DNA of 64,000 nt from Protaetiibacter larvae (lineage in GTDB: Bacteria; Actinomycetota; Actinomycetes; Actinomycetales; Microbacteriaceae), in contig NZ_CP043504.1 in assembly GCF_008365275.1 (NCBI RefSeq), forward strand, positions 1,426,001 through 1,490,000. The letters are read 5' to 3'. Positions 35,349-44,012 of the stretch are shown here, one piece after another. Made by a program: the position numbers and the translations under genes. The notes below the pieces were generated by a model. It made no database searches. It was not told where the DNA came from and was given only the letters and a program-made list of their open reading frames with translations. Within the stretch, counting starts at the first letter, position 1. Every line of letters begins with the position of its first letter.

Positions 35349-37735
35349 GCGGCGTCATCGCACCCCCGCACGCGCCCGGCTACCGGCATCTGCTGCGACT
35401 CACCACGAGCCGGGGCCTCTTCGAGCACGCCGACCGCGACGTGCCGCGCATCGAACACGGCTACTGCGTCGACGACGTCGCACGGGCGCTCATCGTCGTG
35501 GTGCGCGAGACCCGCGACCTTGCCCCGCTCGCCCCGCTCACCGACGCCTACCTGTCGTTCGTGGAGTCCTCCGTGGCCTCCGACGGCGCGGTGCACAACC
35601 GGATGGACAGTGCCGGCAGGTGGACCGACGAGCCGTCGATCGGGGACTGGTGGGGGCGCGCCGTCATGGCGCTCGGCTACACGGCCACCCACGCGCGGGA
35701 ACCGTTCCTCCGCACACGAGCCGCTTTCGCGTTCCTCCGTGCCGCGGTTCGCCGTTCGCCGGATGAGCGGGCGTCGGCGTTCGCGGCGATCGGCGCGGCC
35801 GAACTGCTGCGGTCCCACCCGGATGCGGACGGCGCACGCCGTCTGCTCGTCGATTGCCTCGCGGTGATCCCTCGGGCGCCATGGGGGCCATGGAACTGGC
35901 CGGAGCCGCGGCTCCGATACGCCAACGCGACACTCTGCGAAGCGCTCATCGCGGGCGGGGACGCCCTGCGCCGCCCCGAGCTCACCCAGCGCGGGCTCGA
36001 ACTGCTGGCCTTCCTGCTGGAGCTCGAGACCGCCGGATCAGGCGTGCTCTCGGTGACCGGTTCGGCGGGGCGGGCGCCGAGCGAGGCCGGTCCCCTCTGG
36101 GATCAGCAGGCCATCGAGCCGGCCGCGCTCGCCGACGCCTGCGCGCGAGCGTACGAGGTCACGGCAGACCCGCGGTGGCGTGACGGCGTGCGGCAGGCCT
36201 GGGGCTGGTTCCTCGGCGAGAACGATCAGGGCATCCTCATGTACGACCCGGCGACGGGTGCCGGATTCGACGGCCTGGAGGCGACGGGACGCAACGAGAA
36301 CCGGGGAGCGGAGTCCACCCTCGCCGTGCTGGGAACCTGGCAGCGGGCCCAGGGCGTGGGGATCGGGGGGGGCCGGATGAGCCTCGAGGTGCGCGACGCC
36401 GAGGTCGAGCTGCGGGCGGATCCGGCCCGGGTCGTGGTGGATCTGTTCCTGCCGGGCGAGAGCACCCCGGGCGCGACCTCGCGCACCGAGCAGGTGGTCG
36501 CACGCGTGCTGTCGCTGCCGCGCGAGGCGCTCGACGCCGAGGTGGTGCGCCTCGGCCAGAGCTTCGGACGGCGGATCGCACGGCTTCCGGAACGGGCGAG
36601 GGCGAACGCCGAGAAGGTTCTTCCGCTTCCGACCAGCCTCGACGCGGCGCAACTGCTCGTGCTGGGCGCGACCTTCATGGCCGAGTACGCGGTCGAGGGC
36701 GCGGCGGTGTGCAACCCGAGCGTCGTGGTGGCGCCGGATCAACAGGGCCTCGGTGCCGGGCGGCTCCGGGTGCTGCGGTCGTTGCGATCGATCGGCGACG
36801 CATCCTGGGGCCTCGACGAACTGCAGCGCGCTCTCGAACACGACGGGCCGTTGACCGAGGTCGCGCAGTCGGTGCTGCAGAAGCTCTCGCCGCGACCCGA
36901 CGCCATCGAGGTCGAGGCTGCGATCGCCGCACTCGCGAGCGAGTTCTTCCAGCACTACGACTCCGCCTCGCGGGTGGAGGCGATCCGCCGGGCGGTGCGG
37001 TCCGTGTACGACGCGGTCTTCGCCGCCGACACCGCGCTCAGCCGGCGCGTGCTGCTGCCGGTGTCCGCCGACGAGCGCCACGGGATGGAGGACGTGCGTT
37101 TCGTGCGCTTCGTCGACGATGACGGCACCGTCGACTACCGCGCCAGCTACACCGCCTACAACGGGCACGCGATCTCCTCCCGCCTGATCACGACCCTCGA
37201 CTTCGTCCGCTTCTCGATCCGGCGCCTGACCGGCGCGCCCGCGCGGACGAAGGGGATGGCGTTCTTCCCGCGGAGGGTCGACGGCAGGCTCCTCGCCCTC
37301 ACCCGGAGCGACGGCGAATCGGTGTCGCTCGCGACCTCCGACGACGGCACGCACTGGAACGACGAAGGGCTCGTCCACGTGCCCTCCGAGCCGTGGGAGA
37401 TCGTGCAGAGCGGCAACTGCGGTTCGCCGATCGAGACCGGACGCGGCTGGCTCACCCTGATCCACGGGGTCGGACCGGTGCGTCGCTACAGCATCGGCGC
37501 GCTGCTGCTCGACCTCGACGACCCGTCCCAGGTGATCGGCCGGCTCGTCGCGCCGCTGCTCGAGCCCCCCGGTTCGGGCCACGACGGCTATGTGCCGAAT
37601 GTCGTCTACACCTGCGGCGCCGTGCTGCAGGAGGGCACACTGTGGATCCCGTACGGCGTCGGCGACGACCACATCCGCGTCGCCTCGGTGCGCGTCGATG
37701 AGCTGCTCGACGCGATGGTCCCCGTGCCGCACTGA
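35345..37735 (+). CDS. Fused (alpha/alpha)6-type protein and GH130-like mannoside phosphorylase
   Basis: A 796-residue frame. Residues 1 to about 344 form a helical, Trp-rich domain of the six-hairpin glycosidase type (HGYCVDDVARALIVV, WGPWNWPEPRLRYANATLCE, GGDALRRPELTQRG). From Met345 (nt 36377) a GH130-type protein begins: MSLEVRDAEVELRADPARVV, then NPSVVVAPD, DVRFVRFVDDDG, NEGLVH-like and SGNCGSPIETGRGWLTLIHG. GH130 enzymes phosphorolyse beta-mannosides. A run of eight G (36365-36372) sits at the junction and the second half has its own ATGA, so the fusion may come from a 1-nt length change in the tract. Confidence 0.8.
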   Translation: MSGVIAPPHAPGYRHLLRLTTSRGLFEHADRDVPRIEHGYCVDDVARALIVVVRETRDLAPLAPLTDAYLSFVESSVASDGAVHNRMDSAGRWTDEPSIGDWWGRAVMALGYTATHAREPFLRTRAAFAFLRAAVRRSPDERASAFAAIGAAELLRSHPDADGARRLLVDCLAVIPRAPWGPWNWPEPRLRYANATLCEALIAGGDALRRPELTQRGLELLAFLLELETAGSGVLSVTGSAGRAPSEAGPLWDQQAIEPAALADACARAYEVTADPRWRDGVRQAWGWFLGENDQGILMYDPATGAGFDGLEATGRNENRGAESTLAVLGTWQRAQGVGIGGGRMSLEVRDAEVELRADPARVVVDLFLPGESTPGATSRTEQVVARVLSLPREALDAEVVRLGQSFGRRIARLPERARANAEKVLPLPTSLDAAQLLVLGATFMAEYAVEGAAVCNPSVVVAPDQQGLGAGRLRVLRSLRSIGDASWGLDELQRALEHDGPLTEVAQSVLQKLSPRPDAIEVEAAIAALASEFFQHYDSASRVEAIRRAVRSVYDAVFAADTALSRRVLLPVSADERHGMEDVRFVRFVDDDGTVDYRASYTAYNGHAISSRLITTLDFVRFSIRRLTGAPARTKGMAFFPRRVDGRLLALTRSDGESVSLATSDDGTHWNDEGLVHVPSEPWEIVQSGNCGSPIETGRGWLTLIHGVGPVRRYSIGALLLDLDDPSQVIGRLVAPLLEPPGSGHDGYVPNVVYTCGAVLQEGTLWIPYGVGDDHIRVASVRVDELLDAMVPVPH
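36365..36372 (+). repeat. G8 homopolymer at the domain junction
   Basis: Eight consecutive G. With seven or ten G the upstream frame would end at TGA 36378-36380, overlapping ATG 36377, the same ATGA overlap used by the gene pair just upstream. Confidence 0.9.
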
Positions 37736-37784
37736 GCCACCACCGACCGCCCGGCCGCGGTGGACGCGACCGAGGCCGACGTCG

Positions 37785-38813
37785 TCAGCGCCAGCCGAGC
37801 CCCGGCGCGACGTGCGTGAGGATCGCCTCGAGCGCGTGGGCGTTGTAGTCAACCCCCAGCTGACTCGGGATGGTGAGCAGCAGGGTGTCGGCGGCCTGGA
37901 TCGCCTCGTCCTCCTTCAGCTCCTCGATCAGCTGGTCGGGGGAGCCCGCGTAGGAGCGGCCGAAGATGGCGGAGCCGGTGCCGGGGATCTTGCCGATCTG
38001 GTCCTCACTGCCCCGATCGCGGCCGAACAGCTTCCAGTCGGTCTCGTCGACGAGCGCGAAGATCGACCGGGAGACGGAGACGCGCGGCTCGCGCGCGTGC
38101 CCCAGCTCCTTCCATTTCGCCCGGTACGCCTCGATCTGCTTGCGCTGCTGCACATGGAACGGCTCGTCCGATTCGTGCATGACGAGCGTCGACGACTGCA
38201 GGTTCACGCCCAGCTCGGCCGCCCATTCGGCCGTCTTCCGGTTGCCGGCGCCCCACCAGATGCGGTCGATGAGCCCTGGCGACTGCGGCTCGATGCCGAG
38301 CGGCCCCGGGTAGGGGTTGGGGAACATGGGATGCGGGTTCGGTTCCGCGAACCGGCCGCCCTGGATCACCTTGAGGAACACCTCGAAGTTGTCGCGGGCC
38401 AGCTGCGCGCCATCCGGATCGTCGTCGGCCGGCTGGTAGCCGAAGTAGCGGAAGCCGTCGATCACTTGCTCGGGTGAGCCGCGCGAGATGCCCAGCTGCA
38501 GGCGTCCCCCGCTGATGAGATCCGCGACGGCCGCCTCCTCGGCGGAGTACAGCGGGTTCTCGTACCGGAAGTCGATGACGCCGGTGCCGATCTCGATCCT
38601 CGAGGTGCGTGCGGCGATCGCGGCGAGCAGCGGGTACGGGGCGCCGTGCTGGCGGGCGAAGTGATGCACGCGGAAGTAGGCGCCGTCGACGCCGATCTCC
38701 TCGGCGGCCTCGGCGAGCTCGATCGCCTGGATGAGCGTGTCGGCGCCGGTCTTCGCCTGCGAGTAGGGGGCGTTCGACCAGTGCCCGAACGAGAGATAGC
38801 CGATGGATTTCAT
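37785..38813 (-). CDS. LLM-class flavin-dependent oxidoreductase
   Basis: A 342-residue luciferase-like monooxygenase fold. It starts MKSIGYLSFGHWSNAPYSQA and contains EIGVDGAYFRVHHFARQ, LLAAIAARTSRIEIGTGVID and LISGGRLQLGISRGSPEQ, typical of FMN- or F420-dependent members. The substrate is unknown. A second, unrelated-looking LLM enzyme lies at 57146. Confidence 0.9.
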   Translation of the reverse strand: MKSIGYLSFGHWSNAPYSQAKTGADTLIQAIELAEAAEEIGVDGAYFRVHHFARQHGAPYPLLAAIAARTSRIEIGTGVIDFRYENPLYSAEEAAVADLISGGRLQLGISRGSPEQVIDGFRYFGYQPADDDPDGAQLARDNFEVFLKVIQGGRFAEPNPHPMFPNPYPGPLGIEPQSPGLIDRIWWGAGNRKTAEWAAELGVNLQSSTLVMHESDEPFHVQQRKQIEAYRAKWKELGHAREPRVSVSRSIFALVDETDWKLFGRDRGSEDQIGKIPGTGSAIFGRSYAGSPDQLIEELKEDEAIQAADTLLLTIPSQLGVDYNAHALEAILTHVAPGLGWR

Positions 38814-38977
38814 CGCATCACACGCTACTCGCGGCCCGCCGTCGGCGCTGCGGGAACCCGCGGCCGAGCAGCTGACGGGCGGGGGCGTCGCCGTCGCGCG
38901 GCGTCATCCGTTGTCGCATCCCGACCAACTCCGCAACAGCGGTTCCCCCGGCAGGCGTCGGCGCCTAGCCTCACCGC

Positions 38978-39172
38978 ATGACAATCACTCTCGATGACGA
39001 CTCGGCGCGCATCGCCGAGTTGCGTCTGGTCGCCGCCCGCTCCGAGTTCCGCGATGCCCGCGAGGTGCACGAACGCGCACGCGAGCAGTTGTTCGAGGCG
39101 GATCGCGAATACCGCCGCGTGGTGGACGCGGTCCGCCCGCCGCTGCAGCACCATCCCGAGCGCTTGCATTGA
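38978..39172 (+). CDS. Small helical protein, function unknown
   Basis: A 64-residue charged, probably coiled-coil protein (ARIAELRLVAARSEFRDARE...). The ATG follows TAGCCT by 6 nt, a leaderless promoter pattern. It is followed after 38 bp by a REP-like repeat. Its small size keeps the confidence moderate. Confidence 0.6.
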   Translation: MTITLDDDSARIAELRLVAARSEFRDAREVHERAREQLFEADREYRRVVDAVRPPLQHHPERLH

Positions 39173-39210
39173 GGCGGAGGCGGAGCTGCCGCGTGGCGGC
39201 GTCCGCCCCG

Positions 39211-39248
39211 GTGATCGAGTAGCCGCGAAGCGGCGTATCGAGATCCCC
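39211..39248. repeat. REP-like palindromic repeat, copy 3
   Basis: gtgatcgagtagccgc...gcggcgtatcgagatcccc, between the small helical gene and the agmatine deiminase gene. Confidence 0.7.
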
Positions 39249-39267
39249 CCATGCGCCAAGATGGATC

Positions 39268-40422
39268 ATGGCCTGGACGATGCCCGCCGAGACCGCCCCG
39301 CACGAGCGCACCTGGATGGCGTTTCCCCGCGCGGGAACCACGCTCGGCGACACCGTGGCCGAGCGTGAGGAGTGCTACGCGGCCTGGTCGGCGGTGGCGC
39401 GCGCGGTGGCCGAGTTCGAGCCGGTGACGATGCTCGTCGACCCGAGCGAGACGGCGAACGCGCACGGGCGGCTGGGCGCATCCGTCACCCTCGTGGAGGC
39501 GGAGGTGGACGAGTTCTGGATGCGCGACCACGGTCCCACCTTCGTGCGCGACCCCGAGCGTCCCGGCGTGCTCGGCGCGGTCGGCTGGGTGTTCAACGGC
39601 TGGGGCGACCGCGGCTGGTCGGAGTGGAGGCTGTCGGCACGGCATGGGCGCCTGATCGCGGCGGAGGCGGGCGCCGAGTTCGTGGAGTCGGCGCTCGTGA
39701 ACGAGGGCGGCGGCATCCACGTGGACGGTGAGGGCACGGTTCTCGTCACCGAGACCGTGCAACTCGACGAGCGCCGCAACCCCGGCCTCACCCGCGCCGA
39801 GGTGGAGGCGGAGCTCGCCCGCACCCTCGGCACGAGGCGCGCCATCTGGCTGCCGCGCGGTCTCACCCGCGACTACGACGATTTCGGCACCAACGGGCAT
39901 GTCGACATCGTCGCCACCATCCCCTCGCCCGGGCGGTTGCTGCTGCATAGCCAGCGCGATCCGGGGCACCCCGACCACGCCGTGACCGCGGGGCTGCGCG
40001 CGCAGCTCGCGGGCGAGACGGATGCCGCCGGTCGCGCGTTCGAGATCGTCGAGCTGCCCGCGCCGGCCGCTCTCCGCGACCACGAGGGTTTCGTCGACTG
40101 GAGCTACGTGAACCACCTCGTGGTGAACGGCGGCGTGATCGCCTGCGGTTTCGGCGAGGAGCGGGCGGATGCCGACGCCCGCGCGATCCTCGCCGACGCC
40201 TACCCGGGCCGCCGCGTGGAGACCGTGGATGCGCGGCCGATCTTCGCGCGCGGCGGCGGCATCCACTGCATCACCCAGCAGCAGCCGGCGGTGGCCCCCT
40301 CCGCTGGTCGAGTAGCCGCCGAGGGTGCTCCCTCCGCTGGTCGAGGAGCCGCCGAGGGTGCTCCTCCCGCTGGTCGAGTAGCCGCCGAAGGCGGCGTATC
40401 GAGACCCCCGAGCGCGACATGA
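39268..40422 (+). CDS. aguA: Agmatine deiminase / peptidyl-arginine-deiminase family
   Basis: Hydrolyses agmatine to N-carbamoylputrescine and ammonia. The protein shows HERTWMAFP, DEFWMRDHGPTFV, NEGGGIHVDGEGTVLVTE, GTNGHVDIVATI and the catalytic cysteine in GGGIHCITQQQP (Cys334), which normally ends the family. Here 39-40 extra residues follow as 11-residue repeats (AGRVAAEGAP type) encoded by three tandem 33-bp REP-like units, so the natural C terminus has been extended by repeat DNA. Confidence 0.92.
   Translation: MAWTMPAETAPHERTWMAFPRAGTTLGDTVAEREECYAAWSAVARAVAEFEPVTMLVDPSETANAHGRLGASVTLVEAEVDEFWMRDHGPTFVRDPERPGVLGAVGWVFNGWGDRGWSEWRLSARHGRLIAAEAGAEFVESALVNEGGGIHVDGEGTVLVTETVQLDERRNPGLTRAEVEAELARTLGTRRAIWLPRGLTRDYDDFGTNGHVDIVATIPSPGRLLLHSQRDPGHPDHAVTAGLRAQLAGETDAAGRAFEIVELPAPAALRDHEGFVDWSYVNHLVVNGGVIACGFGEERADADARAILADAYPGRRVETVDARPIFARGGGIHCITQQQPAVAPSAGRVAAEGAPSAGRGAAEGAPPAGRVAAEGGVSRPPSAT
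40303..40407 (+). repeat. Three tandem 33-bp REP-like units inside aguA
   Basis: Units begin at 40303, 40336 and 40369 with gctggtcgagtagcc or a close variant. The last ends cggcgtatcgagaccccc, matching the dispersed repeats. The 33-bp period keeps the frame open. Confidence 0.85.
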
Positions 40423-40443
40423 CTCCTGCCGTTCCTGATCCGA

Positions 40444-40504
40444 ACTCCGACGCAGGAGGCGCTTCGCCTGCACGGTGCAGGCGAAGCCCAGCCTGCGTCG
40501 GAGT
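40444..40504. repeat. 61-nt two-part hairpin upstream of the amidase gene
   Basis: The outer arms ACTCCGACGCAGG (40444-40456) and CCTGCGTCGGAGT (40492-40504) and the inner arms GCTTCGCCTGCAC (40461-40473) and GTGCAGGCGAAGC (40475-40487) are each perfect 13-bp inverted repeats. The structure ends 24 bp before the amidase ATG. It may terminate aguA or affect amidase translation. Confidence 0.8.
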
Positions 40505-40528
40505 GTGCGCGGAGAGCTGGCGAGCCGC

Positions 40529-42217
40529 ATGAGCTTCGACGTGGTGGAGGCTCCGATCGCGCGCCTGCGCGCGGCCCTGGACAGCGGCGAGACCACCGCG
40601 GTCGAGCTCGTGCAGGCCTACCTCGCTCGTATCGCCGCTTACGACGGCGAGCTCAACGCCGTCGTGGTGCACAACGCTGCAGCGTTGAGCGAGGCCCGGG
40701 AGTCGGATGCGCGGCGGGCGGCGGGGGAGAGCCGCGGCCCGCTCGACGGCATCCCGTACACCGCGAAAGACAGCTACCTCGTGCGCGGCCTCACCGCCGC
40801 GGCCGGCAGCCCCGCGTTCGCGGAGCTGGTCGCGCAGCGGGACGCCTTCACGATCGAGCGGTTGCGCGCTGCCGGTGCGATCTGCCTGGGCCTCACCAAC
40901 ATGCCCCCGATGGCGAACGGCGGCATGCAGCGCGGTCTGTACGGGCGTGCCGAGAGCCCCTACAACCGCGACTTCCTCGCGGCGCCGTTCCTCTCGGGTT
41001 CCTCCAACGGCTCCGGCACCGCGACCGCCGCGAGCTTCGCCGCCTTCGGCCTGGGCGAGGAGACCTGGTCGAGCGGCCGCGGCCCGGCATCCAACTCGGG
41101 CCTCGTCGCCTACACGCCGTCGCGCGGGGTGATCTCCACGCGCGGCAACTGGCCGCTCGTTCCCACCATGGATGTCGTGGTGCCGCACACCCGCACGGTG
41201 GCCGACCTGCTGGAGGTGCTCGACGTGATCGTCGCCGACGACGCCGAGAGCCGGGGCGACTTCTGGCGCGTGCAACCCTGGGTGAGCATCCCGCGGGCGT
41301 CCGAGGTGCGCCCGGTGTCGTATCCGGCGCTGCTGCCCGATGACCGCGCGGATGCCGTGCTGGAGCTGGCCGGGCGGCGCATCGGCGTGCCGCGCATGTT
41401 TCTCGGCACCGATCCGGATGCCGGCGCCGGTGAGTCGCTCGGCGGGCCGCTCGGGCAGCGCATCGAGCCGCGGGACTCGGTGCTCGCCCTCTGGGAGCAG
41501 GCGCGCCGCGACCTGGAGGAGGCGGGCGCGACCGTCGTCGAGGTCGACTTCCCGGTGGTGTCGAACTACGAGGGCGACCGCGCCGGTGCCCCCACGATCG
41601 CCACCCGCGGCTTCGTGAGTCCCGAGTATCTGGCGCGCGAGCTGCTCGATCTTTCCGCCTGGGCGTGGGACGACTTCCTGCGCGCGAACGGCGATCCGGC
41701 GTTTCCGAGCCTCGCGGGGGTCGACGGTGCGCGCATCTTCCCGCACCCGGAGGGCGCGCTGCCCGACCGGCCCACCGGATCCGACGACGACATCGCCGCC
41801 TACCCCGAGTGGGTGCGGCGGCATCCGGGGGCCGGTTTCGACGACATGCCCGAGCTCGAAGCGGGGCTGCGGGGTCTCGAGCACACCCGCCGCGTCGACC
41901 TGGAGCAGTGGATGGACGCGCACCGCCTCGACGTGGTCGTGTTCCCGGCGGTGGCGGATGTCGGACCGGCCGACGCGGATGTGAACCCGGCGTCCGCGGA
42001 CCTCGCCTGGCGCAATGGCGTGTGGGTGGCGAACGGGAATCTCGCCATCCGGCACCTGGGCATCCCCACCGTGACGGTGCCGATGGGGCTCATGGCCGAC
42101 ATCGGGATGCCGGTAGGGCTCACCTTCGCCGGTCGCGCCTACTCCGACACGGCGCTACTGCGCTTCGCGGCCGCCTTCGAGGCCCTCGCCCCGCGTCGCG
42201 TCCCGCCGTCCATGTAG
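40529..42217 (+). CDS. Amidase, amidase-signature family
   Basis: A 562-residue serine hydrolase. The Ser-cisSer-Lys triad can be placed: Lys80 in IPYTAKDSYL, the cis-Ser in SGSSNGSG (about 158), and the nucleophile Ser in EETWSSGRGPAS (about 182). The nucleophile region differs from the common GTDTGGSIRxPA, nearer to the aryl/fungal-type amidases. The amide substrate is unknown. The ATG at 40529 is the first after the hairpin. Confidence 0.9.
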   Translation: MSFDVVEAPIARLRAALDSGETTAVELVQAYLARIAAYDGELNAVVVHNAAALSEARESDARRAAGESRGPLDGIPYTAKDSYLVRGLTAAAGSPAFAELVAQRDAFTIERLRAAGAICLGLTNMPPMANGGMQRGLYGRAESPYNRDFLAAPFLSGSSNGSGTATAASFAAFGLGEETWSSGRGPASNSGLVAYTPSRGVISTRGNWPLVPTMDVVVPHTRTVADLLEVLDVIVADDAESRGDFWRVQPWVSIPRASEVRPVSYPALLPDDRADAVLELAGRRIGVPRMFLGTDPDAGAGESLGGPLGQRIEPRDSVLALWEQARRDLEEAGATVVEVDFPVVSNYEGDRAGAPTIATRGFVSPEYLARELLDLSAWAWDDFLRANGDPAFPSLAGVDGARIFPHPEGALPDRPTGSDDDIAAYPEWVRRHPGAGFDDMPELEAGLRGLEHTRRVDLEQWMDAHRLDVVVFPAVADVGPADADVNPASADLAWRNGVWVANGNLAIRHLGIPTVTVPMGLMADIGMPVGLTFAGRAYSDTALLRFAAAFEALAPRRVPPSM

Positions 42218-42218
42218 C

Positions 42219-42261
42219 TGATCGGGGAGCGCCCGCGACGCGGACGCGTCCCGAGATCACC
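42219..42261. repeat. REP-like palindromic repeat, copy 4 site
   Basis: tgatcggggagcgccc...ggacgcgtcccgagatcacc, a diverged member located between the amidase stop and the crcB promoter. Confidence 0.6.
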
Positions 42262-42291
42262 ACCGCAGTCAGGTCTGCCACAATCGACACG

Positions 42292-42789
42292 ATGCCCGCC
42301 CTGCCCGAGCCCGAGCTGCCGCTCGACCCCGACCTCGAGGTCGACACCACCCCCGCGGGCACCCCGCGCCCCGTGCACCTGCGTCCCGCGTTCCTCGGGA
42401 TCGTGTTCGTGGGCGGCGTGTTCGGCACGGCCGCGCGTGAGGGGCTCATGCTCGTGGTGCCGACGGTTGCAGGCATCCCGTGGGCGATCTTCCTTGCGAA
42501 CCTGCTGGGCGCGTTCCTGCTGGGCGTGCTGCTGGAGGCGCTCGCCCGTCGCGGTGGCGACCACGGCGTCCGGCGCACGCTGCGGCTGCTGCTCGGCACC
42601 GGGTTCATGGGCGGCTTCACCACCTACAGTGCTCTCGCGACGGATGCCGCGCTGCTGTTCGGCGAGCAGTCGCCCGGCACCGGCATCGCGTACGGACTGG
42701 GCACGGTGGTGTTCGGCGTGGCGGCGACCACCTTCGGCATCACGGTGGGCTCCTTCGTGCGGCGCCGCCACGCGGGGGTGGCGCTGTGA
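42292..42789 (+). CDS. crcB1: Fluoride exporter FluC/CrcB, subunit 1
   Basis: A 165-residue membrane protein with four hydrophobic helices and the family segment LLGTGFMGGFTTYSALATDA, and GGVFGTAAREGL near the first helix. A Pro-rich N-terminal tail of about 30 residues precedes helix 1. The ATG follows CACAAT by 7 nt. It overlaps crcB2 (GTGA), and together they would form the heterodimeric fluoride channel found in Gram-positive bacteria. No fluoride riboswitch is seen upstream. Confidence 0.92.
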   Translation: MPALPEPELPLDPDLEVDTTPAGTPRPVHLRPAFLGIVFVGGVFGTAAREGLMLVVPTVAGIPWAIFLANLLGAFLLGVLLEALARRGGDHGVRRTLRLLLGTGFMGGFTTYSALATDAALLFGEQSPGTGIAYGLGTVVFGVAATTFGITVGSFVRRRHAGVAL

Positions 42790-43163
42790 CGCCGCTCGTG
42801 TTCGCGGTGGTCGCGCTCGCCGGCGGGGTGGGCGCGGTGGCGCGGTTCGCGCTCGACGGTTTCATCAGTTCGCGGTTCGCCGGGAGTCTGCCGCTCGGCA
42901 CGATCGCCATCAACCTGAGCGGATCGCTCGTGCTGGGTCTGCTCGCCGGGTTCGGTGCGGGTGCGCTGCCGCACGAGTGGATGCTCGTGCTGGGCACGGG
43001 GTTCGTGGGCGGCTACACGACGTTCTCGACGGCGAGCTTCCAGACCGTGCACCTGCTGCAGGAGCGCAAGTGGATCGCGGCCCTGCTCAACGGTCTCATC
43101 CAGTTGGTGGCGGCGACGGCGCTCGCGGCGTTCGGCGTCTGGCTCGGCGCGCTTCTGGTCTGA
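42786..43163 (+). CDS. crcB2: Fluoride exporter FluC/CrcB, subunit 2
   Basis: 125 residues, GTG start. The segments LAGGVGAVARFALDGFIS, LPLGTIAINLSGSLVLGLL and VLGTGFVGGYTTFSTASFQT are the FluC signature, with Asn in the pore helix and Gly-Gly-Thr-Thr-Phe/Tyr-Ser in the third helix. It is coupled to crcB1 by a 4-bp overlap. Confidence 0.94.
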   Translation: MTPLVFAVVALAGGVGAVARFALDGFISSRFAGSLPLGTIAINLSGSLVLGLLAGFGAGALPHEWMLVLGTGFVGGYTTFSTASFQTVHLLQERKWIAALLNGLIQLVAATALAAFGVWLGALLV

Positions 43164-43176
43164 GCCGCAGCCGAGG

Positions 43177-43195
43177 TGGTCGGGGAGCGCCGCCG
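43177..43195. repeat. Truncated REP-like repeat
   Basis: ggtggtcggggagcgccgc, the left half of the dispersed repeat only. Confidence 0.45.
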
Positions 43196-43222
43196 GACCG
43201 CCCCCCGCAGCACAATGGACTC

Positions 43223-43507
43223 ATGCCAGCCGTCGATGTCGCCGCCCTCGCCCTGAACGTCGCCGTGCCCGCCGAGCTCCAGTGGACCGACACCCGCCGC
43301 GGCGAGGAGTTCGTGCTGCAGTCGATCACCGTGCGCCTGCTGCCCGACGGCTCGCTCGCGGCGAAGGCCTACGGCCGACCGGTGGCCGGCGGTCGCGGCG
43401 GCTACGTCTCGTTCGCCGTGCCGGATCGCCCCGAGCTGCGTGCGCTCATCGAGGCGGCGGCCGACCGGGCAGCGGTGCGCTGGGCGGGGCACACCGGGCT
43501 CGGGTGA
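43223..43507 (+). CDS. Small conserved-looking protein, function unknown
   Basis: 94 residues, a mixed alpha/beta domain (VLQSITVRLLPDGSLAAKAYGRPV ... GGYVSFAVPDRPELRALIEAAADRAA). The ATG follows CACAAT by 6 nt. No named family is recognised. The bases 43508-43619 hold nothing I can identify. Confidence 0.7.
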   Translation: MPAVDVAALALNVAVPAELQWTDTRRGEEFVLQSITVRLLPDGSLAAKAYGRPVAGGRGGYVSFAVPDRPELRALIEAAADRAAVRWAGHTGLG

Positions 43508-43619
43508 GCTGACGCCACGGGCGGTCAGGGGCGCAGACGTGAGCTGTCAGTTGGCGGATCCGGGTCGTCGCCTGCTCGGGGGCCTCACTCTGGCGCGCGG
43601 AAGGCGCCGCAGTGCGCCG

Positions 43620-44012
43620 CTACTCCGGCGAGAGCACCGTGATCCCGAGCAGGCGTGCGGCGTCGTTCAGCCGCTCGTCGTAGCTGATGATCGCCTCGAG
43701 CTGCTCCTCCAGCCGCAGCGCGCTGGCGAGGTGCAGGGCGTCGAGAGTGCGAAGCGCTGCAGGCTCGAGCCGGGCGGCTTCGTCGTAGCCGACGGATGGC
43801 ATCCCGAGCAGGTGCAGAGTGCCCAGAACCTCGCGCGCGCGCTCCAGCAGGTCGGGCGCCGTCCGGCGGACCGCTCGTTGAAGCTCGGCGCGGGCGAGAA
43901 GGCTGGTGGCGAGGTGGTCATGACGCTGTTCCACCCAGGCGATGAGGGCATCCGTCTCGGCTTCGGCAACGACCAGCTTGACGAGCGCCGAGGTGTCGAG
44001 GTAGCTGAACAC
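43620..44012 (-). CDS. vapC: VapC-family PIN-domain toxin
   Basis: A 130-residue PIN ribonuclease: MFSYLDTSALVKLVV (Asp6), a central Glu in LLARAELQRAV, TLDALHLASAL (acidic Asp) and IISYDERLNDAARLLGI (terminal Asp). It follows directly on the antitoxin stop codon. Confidence 0.9.
   Translation of the reverse strand: MFSYLDTSALVKLVVAEAETDALIAWVEQRHDHLATSLLARAELQRAVRRTAPDLLERAREVLGTLHLLGMPSVGYDEAARLEPAALRTLDALHLASALRLEEQLEAIISYDERLNDAARLLGITVLSPE

Noticed and set aside
42218-42291. Fluoride riboswitch upstream of crcB1
   Set aside because: The region contains only the REP-like repeat and a -10 box; the conserved fluoride-aptamer core is not seen.
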